Below are positions 1 through 10,039 of a stretch of DNA of 30,000 nucleotides, in pieces; the first letter of the stretch is position 1; each line of letters begins with the position of its first letter. Both the position numbers and the translations under genes were made by a program. The notes under the pieces were generated by a model. It did no database searches and was not told where the DNA came from. It worked only from the letters and a program-made list of their open reading frames with translations. The DNA is from Stramonita haemastoma (Eukaryota > Mollusca > Gastropoda > Neogastropoda > Muricidae): positions 32,372,176-32,402,175 of the forward strand of contig CM060320.1 of the NCBI GenBank assembly GCA_030674155.1, given 5' to 3'.

Positions 1-711
1 AGAAACTAATGGCCAGTTAAATAACCTGACAAGAAATTTAACCCCGAATTCTGTATCTCTGTCTGATATCAGTTGTGCACTCTCTTACAAGCAAGAATAA
101 AACAACAACAAAAGTGATATTCCGACCCTGCCAAACAATCATGAAATCCTAATTTGATTGTAAAAGATGTATAGTGACAATAATCACTAAAACTAAAAGC
201 AACAATACTACTGTAACATAACTTGAAAAACCCACACCAAGTTCACATGATACACAGCAATATACATGTACATATGCACTTTGATAATGACGTAACTAAA
301 TGTAGCCAGGTGCGGTAGATATATAAAGTGTGAGACTTAGCACGACAGGGGAGTTAATTAGATTACCTCCCATGCAATCTTGTTGCTGTGTAGTGTTATT
401 ATTTTGGGCACACCTGTGAATTGTGACACTTTCTATTTTTAATAGTTATAGTTAAGTTCGTGTTTGTAACTTAATCCTTACTTTGGTATTCATCCTGACC
501 TTCATCCTTACCATGTCATCATACCTGTACCACCATTGGCATGCTGAAAAGCAAATAAAGGATGACCACCCAGGCACTGACTTCCCCTGAGTCTTCTGTT
601 GCCTAGTTACTATAAATTGTTGCTTGAGAATGTTGTTCCATTCTTTCCCTAACCTGTCTTATTTCTTACCTCTCCATACCATCACATAAAAAAATCAACA
701 AATCAACCTAC
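1..711. other. No gene recognised; probably intron of the DCAF4-like gene
   Basis: This stretch follows the donor of the minus-strand DCAF4-like exon, so it is most simply intron. No continuation of the propeller was found on the minus strand, and nothing protein-like was seen on the plus strand. Confidence 0.4.
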
Positions 712-1431
712 CTTTGAAAAAGCCTGGGACAGCACCTTGCTACCACAGCTACCAAGGTGCCAGGTGTTACGGGTGTTGACATCCACGATCTGGCACTCTC
801 CATCCAATCCAGCGCCTAGCCACTCCTTGGAAGAATTCCAGGTACATGAAAACACATTTTTGTACGCCAGCCAAAAATGTGCATCAATGACCTTCCCAGT
901 GGACTCGTTCTTCCCGTGGATGTAAGCAACACCCATTCTGGCATGCCTTGAACGATGGTTCACCGTGTACAGAACAAAATCTGAGTCGGGATACCCTGGA
1001 GAGTCTATCCAACACAAACTGGTTAAGCTGCCAAATGTCTGCAACATGATGTCGGAGAGAGTGAACTCTAAAGGAAGTTCACCACATCGCGTCTTGGCGT
1101 GATGCGTCACATGTGCTGTCCGCACGTGCTTCAGGGCTGTGCCCTTGATAGACCACATACACAGCAAGTGGTTGTGGTCTTTGTTCAGCGACATGTGCTC
1201 CATATGCCCCAGGATGTCACAGGACTCGGGATACGGGAAGACACTACTCTGGCCTGCCTGTTGAAGACTGGAAGCTGTGCTCCTCACAACAGTTTTGTGC
1301 ATTCTGGTCCTGTCTTCTTCTCCTCTTTGGTAGCCAGACAGCAGGAGTCTTGACACTGAGTGCTGCATTTGCATGGGGGCTGAAGGTTTGGATTTTCCTT
1401 CTTTTCGGAATTTTTGTGAATTTCTGTTGCA
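712..1431 (-). CDS. DCAF4: DCAF4-like WD-repeat protein, one internal exon
   Basis: DCAF4 (WDR21) proteins are substrate receptors that dock on DDB1 in CUL4 ubiquitin ligases. This exon is open for 240 codons. Its donor is a clean GTAGGT reading into position 711. The acceptor is placed at 1432/1433 because the reading frame meets a TGA just upstream; a stronger pyrimidine-rich CAG at 1450/1451 would put that stop in frame. The exon encodes beta-propeller-like sequence: a segment with SLTSLCW and a downstream Pro-Asp-Ser, then FSCTWN, LGAGLDGECQIVDV and a final VLSQAFSK. These match, in order and spacing, the DCAF4 segments with VNSVCW, WSCAWSLN, FSTGLSRRVLLTNV and VLAQQFA. The match is from memory of the family, with no alignment run. 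The N-terminal 60 residues are basic and show no family resemblance. Following exons lie left of the window or were not recognised in 1-711. Another divergent WD-repeat protein remains possible. Confidence 0.6.
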
Positions 1432-1449
1432 CTGTCAGGAGAAAATGCT

Positions 1450-2595
1450 GAAAAGAAAAAGACAGCTGTCAAATTATACACATGGCAACAAACTCTAAGG
1501 GACATAAAATTATTCCATGATTAATATAATACCAAATAAGTATACAGTTTTACATTTTGAAGCACAACAGTAAAGAGATGACAGTTGATAGTTACTGAGT
1601 ATATGTATAGCTATAAAAAAATTATTAAATCACACACACACACACATGTCATAAAGACTCATGCTGTTACTGTAAGGTATTGCAACTTTCAAAAGTACTT
1701 CTTCTACTCACTGGCTTTGTGTCCCTGGTGATTTTCACAATCATATTAGACCTTTTCATGCCACTGATGTAAAGTGGGCAGGTGGTAAATGGTCACCTTA
1801 AAAAAAGGGAAGGGGGATGGGTGAAATATGTCCAAAACAAAAATTATATTGTAGCTTTCCTATTATTACCATTAATTCTCACTTAAGCCTACTCCTTTCT
1901 TCTCAAATGAATACTGTTAAGAGGACTGGGCAATCAAGTGATACATCATGGATTGAAATAATGCTGGAACAAGCACACAAAACATGTGATAGATATTTAG
2001 TGTTATAGGTTTAAGCGCAATTTATAAATTATCACTTGAATTTTATTTGGGGAAAAACATGGACTTTTCTTGAAGAGTTCTAGTGTAACCCACCAAAAAA
2101 TTTTGCATCTGTAACCAAAGTCCACACTCTTTCAGCATGTAGCCCAAAAGAAAATAGTGCCAAAATATTTTAGTTGTTTTAAGTCAGCAAAAACTTGGAT
2201 TGTTAGTTTTTGTTGATATTTTGCTTGGTTTATAAAGTATTTTTAGTTTGTTTTAAAATTCAGAAATGTTTAGAAAAATTTAATAGTGAAGGAAGGCGTA
2301 GGGATCTAGACACTTCCTGCTGAATCATTTTCCTGTTGAGACCTGGTACCTTGAGTAATGGTCTGGGTGCCTGAAAGTAATAATGCAATACCCCCCCCCC
2401 CCCCCCTGCACATACACACACCCATCTAACACACACCCATTCAGCCTTACTGATTGTGATACCTATTTGAGCTAAAATTAAAATGACAAAAAAGAAGAAA
2501 TCTAGATCAAAACATTAACAGTCATATACAACAGTATATTGTAACGTATAAATATATTATTATACAATATATTATAATATATATAATATATATAC
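1450..2595. other. AT-rich intron or spacer, with a poly-C tract at 2391-2406
   Basis: The interval lies between two minus-strand exon candidates. It has a short CA run near 1632-1646, a 16-base C tract at 2391-2406 and an AT-rich patch at 2530-2595. I see no exon in it. The 63-codon plus-strand frame near 1817 has no recognisable composition. Confidence 0.4.
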
Positions 2596-4366
2596 CATTT
2601 TCATCTGTTGCTCTTCTTCTCCAGTGCCTGTGCCTGCTTCCTGATGCATTCCTTCTGTTGGGCCAGGAGTTTTTGCATCCCGAGTTGTTTCTTCTTGTGT
2701 AGTTGCTTCTCGAGTTGCCTCGTGAGTGGTTGCTTCTCAAGTTGCTTCTTGAGTGGTTGTATCTCAAGTTGCCTCTTGAGTGGTTGTTTCTCAAGTTGCC
2801 TCTTGAGTGGTTGTTTCTCAAGTTGCCTCTTGAGTGGCTGTTTCTCAAGTTGCCTCTTGAGTGGCTGTTTCTCAAGTTGTCTCTTGAGTGGTTGTTTCTC
2901 AAGTTGCTTCTTGAGTCATTGTTTCTCAAGTTGCCTCTTGAGTGGCTGTTTCTCAAGTTGCCTCTTGAGTCGTTGTTTCTCAAGTTGCTTCTTGAGTCAT
3001 TGTTTCTCAAGTTGCCTCTTGAGTGATTGTTTCTTGAGTTGCTTCTCGAGTAGTTGTTTCTTGAGAGGTTGTTTCGTGAGAAGTTGCCTCCTCTTGAGTG
3101 TCTGTGAGATCTTTGATGATAATTTGGAGAGAAACTCCTCTGGTAGGGTCTGAAACTGGAAGTGGAAGGTGTGTCTGGTGTTCTGTAGACCTCTTCACCG
3201 TTATAGTCCCTCCAGCTTTCTCTATCATCGTGAATCTGGCTGCCATGCCAAGCGTTCCTCCTGGTTTCAAAGTTGTTTGTTTGATGAGTTGAGTTTGATA
3301 TATCTTCAAAGTCATGGTGCCTCCTTTCCCCTCTATCATCCCCATACCTTGATAAATCATCCCTATCATCAAAGTTGCGATTGCTCCATTCCCTTCTATC
3401 ATTCTCCCTATCATCAAAGTTGCGATTGCTCCATTCCCTTCTATCATTCTCCCTATCATCAAAGTTGCGATTGCTCCATTCCCTTCTATCATTCTCCCTA
3501 TCATCAAAGTTGCGATTGCTCCATTCCCTTCTATCATCCTCCCTGTCATCAAAGTTGTGATGCCTTCTTTCCCTTCTATCATTCTCCCTATCATCAAAGT
3601 TGCAATTGCTCCATTCCCTTCTATCATTCTCCCTGTCATCAAAGTTGTGATGCCTTCTTTCCCTTCTATCATTCTCCCTATCATCAAAGTTGCAATTGCT
3701 CCATTCCCTTCTATCATTCTCCCTGTCATCAAAGTTGCAATTGCTCCATTCCCTTCTATCATTCTCCCTGTCATCAAAGTTTGCAATTGCTCCATTTCCC
3801 TTCTATCATTCTCCCTGTCATCAAAGTTGCAATTGCTCCATTCCCTTCTATCATCTCCCTGTCATCAAAGTTGTGATGCCTTCTTCCCTTCTATCATTCT
3901 CCCTATCATCAAAGTTTGATTGCTCATTCCTGAACTATCATTCTCCCTATCATCAAAGTTGGATTGCTCCATTCCCATTGAACTATCATTCTCCTATCAT
4001 CAAAGTTGTGATTGCTCCTTTCCCTTCTATCATTCTCCCTATCATCAAAGTTGTGATGCCTCACTTCCATTGTATAATGCCCATGCCACGATACATTATA
4101 CGGATCAAAGTTGTCCCTCGAAAAAGTTATACTTCCCTGATCTGGGTCACTCTCATTTTCTCTTGATCTACTTGAAGTACTTTGAGAGGGTGTACTTCTG
4201 TAAAGTTCCCTGCTTCTCTGACGATTTCTCTGTCTCCCATGACATTGATCTCTCCTCGTGCTGAGTCTGTTTCCACGTCTACTGTGCCAGTCTTCACTTC
4301 TTGTACTCAGATATCTGCTTGTGTTGCTGGGGGAGTCCCTGCTTTCTTCACGTGGCCATGTATCTT
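2596..4366 (-). CDS. Repeat-built disordered-protein exon (candidate, frame broken near its 5' part)
   Basis: Read on the minus strand, one frame runs without a stop from about 3778 down to a possible donor (GTATAT) at 2595. It starts as nine exact 15-residue units with core NFDDRENDRREWSN, alternating with a variant in which WSN is RRH. A non-repeat hydrophilic link follows (about 3360-3080; segments SWRDYNGEEVYRTPDTP and SFRPYQRSFSPNYHQRS). It ends as about thirteen 9-residue units with core RNNHSRGNL. Upstream, at 4366-3998, another open stretch in the same style contains SRDNFDPYNVSWHGHYT and then joins the same repeat. Between 3998 and 3779 several 1-2 base insertions and deletions break the frame. 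The acceptor candidate TGTCTCTTCAG ends at 4367. Both repeat periods are multiples of three, and substitutions between units look residue-wise, which favours coding. No family is recognised. It could be a 5' exon of the DCAF4-like gene, a separate gene, or a decaying copy. Confidence 0.45.
2700..3080 (-). repeat. 27-bp tandem array, about 13 units
   Basis: The plus-strand unit contains AGTTGCCTCTTGAGTGGTTG followed by TTTCTCA. The period is 27 bp, so frame is kept through the array. All units share the flanking TTGAG and TTTCTCAAG and differ mostly by single substitutions. Two units (near 2921 and 2991) carry TCATTG instead of GGTTG, which creates a TGA in one of the alternative minus-strand frames. 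Confidence 0.9.
3361..4055 (-). repeat. 45-bp tandem array, about 15 units
   Basis: The plus-strand unit contains CTATCATTCTCCCTATCATC and AAAGTTGCGATTGCTCCATT. Units between 3361 and 3778 are exactly 45 bp; those between 3779 and 4010 vary by 1-2 bases, mostly in short homopolymers. Read on the minus strand it is the 15-residue repeat described for the enclosing exon candidate. Confidence 0.9.
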
Positions 4367-4429
4367 CTGAAGAGACATATGGAGTATCATTTGGCTCAAA
4401 CAGTTGTAATCACCAAATAGTGTACTTAC

Positions 4430-4513
4430 TGAAAAACCCATGTTTGCAGGTATTCTACTCTCTGCATCTCCAACCACTGCATTTGCGGTTTTCTTCTCTG
4501 TGTAGGGTACAAC
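4430..4513 (-). CDS. Possible 84-bp coding exon, no family recognised
   Basis: The minus strand shows TCTGTCTCAG at the 3' end of a short pyrimidine stretch, then 28 open codons encoding VVPYTEKKTANAVVGDAES and ending NMGFS, then a consensus GTAAGT donor at 4429-4424. The next acceptor candidate downstream, ending at 4367, would define a 63-bp intron. Joining the two would not lead into the long repeat frame (phases 0 and 1), so either the join differs, a base is missing, or one of the two is not an exon. Confidence 0.35.
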
Positions 4514-4796
4514 CTGAGACAGATGTGAGAATGCAAAAGCACTCCCAGGGCAATGCTGAACGTTGTGCTGCTTCTGAAGTTCATGGGAATCCATTTTCAC
4601 AAAAGTTGTATACTTGCTGGGTACTGTTTATGTTCAATGATAGTTCAATCCTCTCTTTCTAGACTTCTAGTGATAAGAATATATAGGTGTGGCTTCCTGC
4701 CTGGAAACAAACAAACACACAACATACAAATAATGAATTACTGCAGTATATCAAAAGAACATTCAGGGCTTCCTTACATGTCTGTCTTATCAAATT
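4514..4796. other. No gene recognised
   Basis: This is a short stretch between the candidate minus-strand exon and a SINE copy. No splice-bounded open frame or repeat was seen. Confidence 0.4.
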
Positions 4797-4965
4797 TCAA
4801 AGCGTCATATTTATTTACTTATTCATTGTTTTATATTGAGGATAATGGAAGAAGCACTCATGTCATGTGCTTTTTTACACCCTGTCCTCATGTGTATGCA
4901 GTTTTGTAAATTTTGTCATATGTTCCCACTGGCACACAATGGCCTACTCTTAGGACAAGCAGAGC
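4797..4965 (-). mobile_element. SINE family A, 3' half, reverse orientation
   Basis: On the plus strand it reads (TTTA)-like DNA, then TTGAGGATAATGGAAGAAG, CACTCATGTCATGTGC, a T-run, and TGCAGTTTTGTAAAT...GTTCCCACTGGCACACAATG. This is the reverse complement of the family-A 3' half seen at 25825-26063 and 27740-28070. Confidence 0.75.
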
Positions 4966-5287
4966 AGAACAGAAGATCTTGTGTGCAAGATATTCTGTGT
5001 GTGTGTGTCTTCCTTTTAACGTCTATCCACTAAAAAGTGATTTTAGACAAATAATTGGGAAGGAAAGGAAAAAATAAAAGAATGTTGGTATGTTTGTGTG
5101 GACAGGTGAATGGAGGATAATACAAAAAACCCCAGGTCTATCAGAAACCGCTTGAACTATACATACAAAAAAAAAAAGAACAAAAAGAAGCAAGTAAACT
5201 TGAGTAAGATAAATGCTACAATATCTGTGTGTGTGTGTGTGTGCGTGCGCGTGCAACCACGTTTGCGTGTATGTGTGTGTGTGTGTG

Positions 5288-5455
5288 TTGTGCGTTCACA
5301 CATGGGGCCTCGGTTTAAAGTCTCATCCAAAGGATTTTTGGGGAGAATGGAGCCAGTACTGATAACTTCTGGGAGAAAATCTCCTCAAACAGGAATCTAC
5401 CAGGGTTGTCAAATTACAAGCCCAATGTTCTGACCAGTAGGCTATTCTGTCCCCC
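5288..5455 (-). mobile_element. SINE family A, 5' half, reverse orientation
   Basis: It starts GTTCACACATGGGGCCTCGG, continues TTTAAAGTCTCATCCAAAGG, and ends next to a poly-C tract. It mirrors the 5' half of the copy at 18695-18905. With the 3' half at 4797-4965 it probably forms one copy interrupted by about 320 bp that includes GT microsatellite. Confidence 0.65.
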
Positions 5456-7600
5456 CCCCCCCCCCCCCCCCCACAAAAAAAAACCCCAAACAAAATAAAA
5501 CAAAAAAATTCTGTCCCCCCCTACATGAAAATACTTACCAAAATCAATTATCAGGAAAATTAGCCTTTATAAAGATTGAAAAAAAAAGTCAATGCTTTAA
5601 CACATTTAGTAAATGATTAGCTTTCTCAAAAAAAAAAGAAAAAAAAGAGACCTAACTCTAACAGACACAGTTGCAAGTAGTGGAAATACCCTACTACACA
5701 CAATATATCAGTATTTTTTCTCTCAAAGATTAACAAAGAAAACAAATATCGTTTTTTTCTGTCAAAGATTTTAACTAAAGAAAACTGTCATGTTTCTGGG
5801 TCCAAGCAGTAATCTTAAACTTATCAAAGGATGGTTACCATCCGCTAGATGACGATCCACGTGGACGAAATCTTTACCAAGGACAGGACATTCACTAACA
5901 TGTGGCTTTGGCAAGAGCCAGTAGGCCAGACCCTACATTACAAGTACAACCACTGAGATTTCTAGTTAAAAGCACTGAAGTCGTACCGACACAAAATAAA
6001 CCTCAAAACAGCTCAAAACATACCTTCAAAAACAGTCAGATGTAATTCTCTGAACAGAACACAAAATCCACCTATTGTGGGAAGGCACAGGCTCCGCTAC
6101 AAATAGGCAATCGTTCTGTGCGTCCGACCGCATGGGGCCTTTGTATATACCGGAAGCACCGACCTACAGGTTATCGCTTCTGGGGTCAAAATGCTACGCA
6201 GAAATAATCCGGTTTGTTCATTTTCAAAGATTATTTTTAAGCATAAATAATGCACCACGTAATTTTTCTGGGACTGAAGAAATAGAATAATATCGGTTAG
6301 TCATGAGAAAGTTGGAAATTATCACCAAATGAGGATTGCTATCTTCTTACAGCGCTGACCCCGCTCATGCGTATTGTGGCAATGAGGCTAGCAGACGACA
6401 TAGGGTGGTACTTGCGGAAAAAAAGAAATAAAATCAAACTTACCAAATTTGTGGAAAATCACATGAGTTATCAACTAGGAACTAATCGATCACAAAAAGT
6501 AGTTTTTATATTGGAGGGTACAGTAGTAAGTGTTGCATGTGTGTTTAAGTTTATAGGGAAAAAAAAGAGCTGAAAATCGTCCAAAAACACCCACTTAAAT
6601 TACAATGGAACGGAAGTTTTCATATCACATGTGAACACTAAATATAAAAACTATTTTTTACCAAAAACAAATAAAATTGATCAACTTTGAAACAGTCTTA
6701 TACTACAAAACGTACTTGTTATTTGGATCTTTTTAACTTTTGTAGACTTTCTTTTTATTACGATTGCTGGTGAAGATTCCTAAATTCATGTAGATTCACT
6801 TGGAGTGATTCTATTATTTACGATTCCGGCTAAAAGAGTTGAATGCTCCAGTCTCCACATGGAGAAACAAGTGTTTAGAGGTCTCGCCGGGCAAGGAATG
6901 ACAAGCTGATGAAGTGACAAACAGAACTCAGTAAAATGAACACCAGTGACACAAATGATAATTAAAGTTATGTCTATGACACTTGATCCATTCTGTGGAT
7001 TAAATTTGCTTTGTTAACCGTAGACCTTGGTTCTGTCTGTGGACTGATCACTGGGACAAGATTGAACAACCTCAAGAAGGTACACAATAAAAGAAAACGA
7101 ATTCCATTTCTATGCAGTCTGATTATAAATAAAAATAATTTGTTTCTCATAACTGTACCATTCTACCTCGAAATTTTTTTGCATAGATGATTGAAAAAAT
7201 AAACAGCGCACCTAACATTAATTTCGCAGTTCGCGTGCTATACATAATCGTCAGTACCACCAGCAGTTGCCGGCTTTGGGCCTAGTGGCCTGCTTATAGT
7301 TAAAATATATACATAGATCGAATCTAGAGCCGTGGGTTTTTAATTGGAGTATGTTCGGACATAGCTTCATGTCCCAAACCATGAAAATAAAAGGGGAAAT
7401 GAATCAGAAACAGTGAATCCTAAGTCCCTAAATCGGAAATCACCGCTGGGACGTTAATTTAATCACAACATCGCTTGAGCCAGAGGCAGGTCGCTTAGGC
7501 CTAGTAAACGGCTTGCATGTTTCATTGAGATCAGAACTTCAATGAGCAAATTTGGCCCCTAATCCTCACCTTGATATGACCAGGCATTTACCCAAGAGGG
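5456..7600. other. Low-repeat spacer between divergent genes, possible promoter region
   Basis: After a poly-C tract (about 5452-5472) this is the least repetitive stretch of the window. No homologous coding region was recognised, and the frames near 6075 and 6367 do not look like conserved protein. An ACCGGAAGC ETS/GABP-type site lies at 6149-6157 just after a TATATA. GABP sites are common in promoters of mitochondrial genes, so this may belong to a promoter for BCS1L or the minus-strand gene, but that is a guess from one short motif. Confidence 0.25.
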
Positions 7601-7601
7601 A

Positions 7602-7602
<1 letters not shown>

Positions 7603-7671
<69 letters not shown>

Positions 7672-7706
7672 CAAGGCAAGGCAAGGCAAGGCAAGGCAAG
7701 GCAAAG
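7603..7706. repeat. Compound microsatellite (GT)n-(GA)n-(AAGGC)n
   Basis: About 60 bp of GT passes through a short GA run into roughly seven AAGGC pentamers, ending exactly where a reverse SINE tail starts. Confidence 0.9.
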
Positions 7707-7775
7707 TCTTTTATTCGAGGATAATAGATAAGCACTCATGTGCTTTTTTACATCCAGTCCCCGCCCTTTTCAGGG
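7703..7775 (-). mobile_element. SINE family A, 3' tail fragment, reverse orientation
   Basis: TCTTTTATTCGAGGATAATA, then AAGCACTCATGTGCTTTTTT and ACATCCAGTCCCCGCC. The reverse complement is the family-A tail with its AGCACATGAGTGCT hairpin. Confidence 0.75.
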
Positions 7776-8216
7776 ATACATCAAGTTAAAAATATACTAA
7801 ACAATAAGACTTTACGCAGTACCAAACAACACACAAGAATAAAGGACACTATATATGATAAGGTAATAAAATGCACTCTTTCAGAAGACAAAAGTCAGAA
7901 GTCACAATAAAAAATTTTGATTATGGAAAAAAAGAAAAGCGTTAGTAGATAAGGAGCAAACAAGAGAACAAAATGAAATAAACAACCGAAAACATCAATC
8001 CACCACTATCTATCAAAAATTGTACATGTAATATAAATCATACATTTGGATAAAAGGGGAAATTTTTTTTTTTTAAACCAGCATCCTTATTGGAGGGGGG
8101 GGGGGGGGAAGACATACTACCAATAAAGTTATAATGTAAAAAAAAGAAGAAAAAAACCACATAAAACATCCTAAATGTTTCAAAAAATATATCATTATTT
8201 TCAATCGGATAATGTT

Positions 8217-8606
8217 TTACACACACTCACACTCACTCACGCACAGACACACACACAGACACACAGATACACACACACAGACACACACACACAAACACAC
8301 ACACACATACACACACAAATATACACTCACACTCACACACTCACACACACACACACACACACACAGACACACTCTCACACACATATACACACAAACACAC
8401 ACACACACACACACATACACACACACTCACACACACATGCACACACATACACACACACTCACACACACACACACACACACACACACCACACACACACACA
8501 CACACACATACACACACACACATACACACATACACACACACGCACGCTCGCACACACCACACACACACACACACACTCTCACACACTCCACACACACACG
8601 CACGCA

Positions 8607-8670
<64 letters not shown>

Positions 8671-8672
8671 CA
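8217..8672. repeat. About 450-bp imperfect (CA)n tract
   Basis: CA repeats are interrupted by AGACAC, ACTCAC, ATACAC and CGCAC variants and end in a purer block after 8610. All long frames inside are His/Thr or Val/Cys artefacts of the dinucleotide. Confidence 0.97.
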
Positions 8673-8699
8673 CACATTTTCACTGGTTCTGACACATTT

Positions 8700-9024
8700 C
8701 ATCAATAAACTTCATTCAAGGAAAATATATGCTTTGAATTCTGAAAAATCATAAAAAATACACGAATACTCTATCCGCTGTAAGGCACATATTTTGAAAT
8801 ATATATACCCTAATATCATATCAATCTTATGATTACATCATAAAATTTATGTTTCTAATTATATATGTGGTAATGGACAAAGTTATTCAGGTTTAAAAAA
8901 AAAAAAAAAAATTTTAATCATTAATTACAATTTTACATAAAATCAATTACATTCATAACACGTGATTATCAAAAAGGGAGTACAAAATATTACTTAAAAT
9001 GGATGGTAATAGGTGAGACATTCG

Positions 9025-9029
<5 letters not shown>
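8700..9029. other. AT-rich spacer, no gene seen
   Basis: This is AT-rich DNA with an A-run at 8896-8910. No splice-bounded open frame was seen. Confidence 0.4.

Positions 9030-9073
<44 letters not shown>
9030..9073. repeat. (GA)n microsatellite
   Basis: About 22 uninterrupted GA dinucleotides, followed about 50 bp later by a poly-G tract (9122-9139). Confidence 0.95.
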
Positions 9074-9076
<3 letters not shown>

Positions 9077-9182
9077 CCATGCTTTTGTTATTTGACCTCA
9101 TGGGCATTTAGATGACAGTATGGGGGGGGGGGGGGGGGGCAGGGGGGGCACTGAGGCTGGTGCAAATGCAGATGATCAGATC

Positions 9183-9240
9183 TAGATCTATTTATTTATT
9201 TATTTATTTATTTGATCTTTTATATCAAGGATAATGGAAT
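9183..9240 (-). mobile_element. SINE family A tail remnant, reverse orientation
   Basis: (TTTA)n, then TTTTATATCAAGGATAATGG. Only the extreme 3' end of the family is present, without the hairpin, so this could be an independent TTTA microsatellite with chance similarity. Confidence 0.45.
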
Positions 9241-9875
9241 CTATACAATGTGTGCACTGTGAAATTGGGAGGATTAGCATGAGAGTGATCAGCATTAGAT
9301 TTTGTAAACAAATTGATATAAAAAGTTAAAAAAAAAAGAAAGAAACAACATATCTATGAACAAATGAGGGAAAAAAACCCAGGAAATTTTGTAATAAGAC
9401 ACCCCTTCACCAGAAATCGTATGGAAAGTGCATGAACTTTAACTGCAAATTTATAGCACACACATGTAGGTCATATATATAGATCTCTGCTGATATTGTT
9501 TGTTGAGGACTCTTGACTGAAAAATTATTTTATGTTTAATTTGTCTATAAAATTTTCTGGGTTACAGAAATAAGGCAGAGATGGAGAATGTGCTAGCATT
9601 TTATTTCACTTTTAAGTTTTTGTGTGTACAGAAAGAATAAGAAAGGATAAGAAAGTAAATGTCAGTTTTCCCACAAACTTTCTGTTTTAATTATAAAAAA
9701 AAGTCAATACTTTTCATAACTGCAAAGAAGTTTGGTTTGCTCTGTGTGTGGGTGTGTGTGTTCGTGTGTGTGTGTGTGTCTTTTCGGCCGGGGGGGGGGG
9801 GGGGGGGGGGGGGGGGAGGTGGTGGGAGGTTATAATTATAAAATATGTTTCCAATAAAGCTTTTTCTCTTTCCAG
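9241..9875. other. Spacer or 5' intron of BCS1L
   Basis: This is AT-rich DNA with a GT run (9745-9778) and a poly-G tract (about 9791-9816). It ends in TTTTTCTCTTTCCAG, a strong acceptor directly 5' of the BCS1L leader. So part of it is probably an intron within the 5' untranslated region, whose upstream exon was not located. Confidence 0.5.
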
Positions 9876-10039
9876 CTGTGGATGACAATTGGTTTGTGAG
9901 AACTGGGAAACTCTGAATTTAAGCCAAAATGCCTCTGACGGAGTTTTTGTCCTCGCTTGGCACTAACCCCTACTTCAGTGCTGGAGCGGGGCTCTTTGGT
10001 GTTGGCATGGCGGCTGCTGTTCTCAGACGAGGCAGTCAG
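9876..10039 (+). CDS. BCS1L: BCS1L coding exon 1 with the end of the 5' leader
   Basis: The exon begins after TTTCCAG at 9875. The leader is 53 bases and the ATG is at 9929. Residues 1-37 ([20 protein letters not shown] at the start) hold the short matrix- or intermembrane-side tail and the single membrane span rich in Gly and Ala. It ends in phase 0 at a CAG/GTGAGC donor, which is also the first unit of a tandem array. Confidence 0.95.

Noticed and set aside
2608..3153. Plus-strand cysteine-rich frame (SCLLSGCFS units)
   Set aside because: It resembles a secreted Cys-rich protein at first sight, but it is the antisense of the 27-bp array, has no signal peptide or cysteine framework outside the repeat, and the minus-strand frame is open much further.
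3007..3795. 262-codon minus-strand frame with ATLMIGRMIEGNG repeats
   Set aside because: It is a shadow of the 45-bp array; the frame reading NFDDRENDRREWSN continues into protein-like non-repeat sequence on both sides, while this frame ends in a stop at 3007-3009.
3361..4055. Possible CRISPR-like array
   Set aside because: The units are head-to-tail 45-bp repeats without unique spacers, in animal DNA; it is a minisatellite.
6075..6573. Short plus-strand frames in the divergent spacer
   Set aside because: 71 and 68 codons, with no recognisable motif or splice context; they are expected by chance in DNA of this length.
8175..8754. Long His/Thr-rich and Val/Cys-rich open frames on both strands
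   Set aside because: They are translations of the (CA)n tract at 8217-8672; the composition follows the dinucleotide and there are no splice sites or conserved residues.
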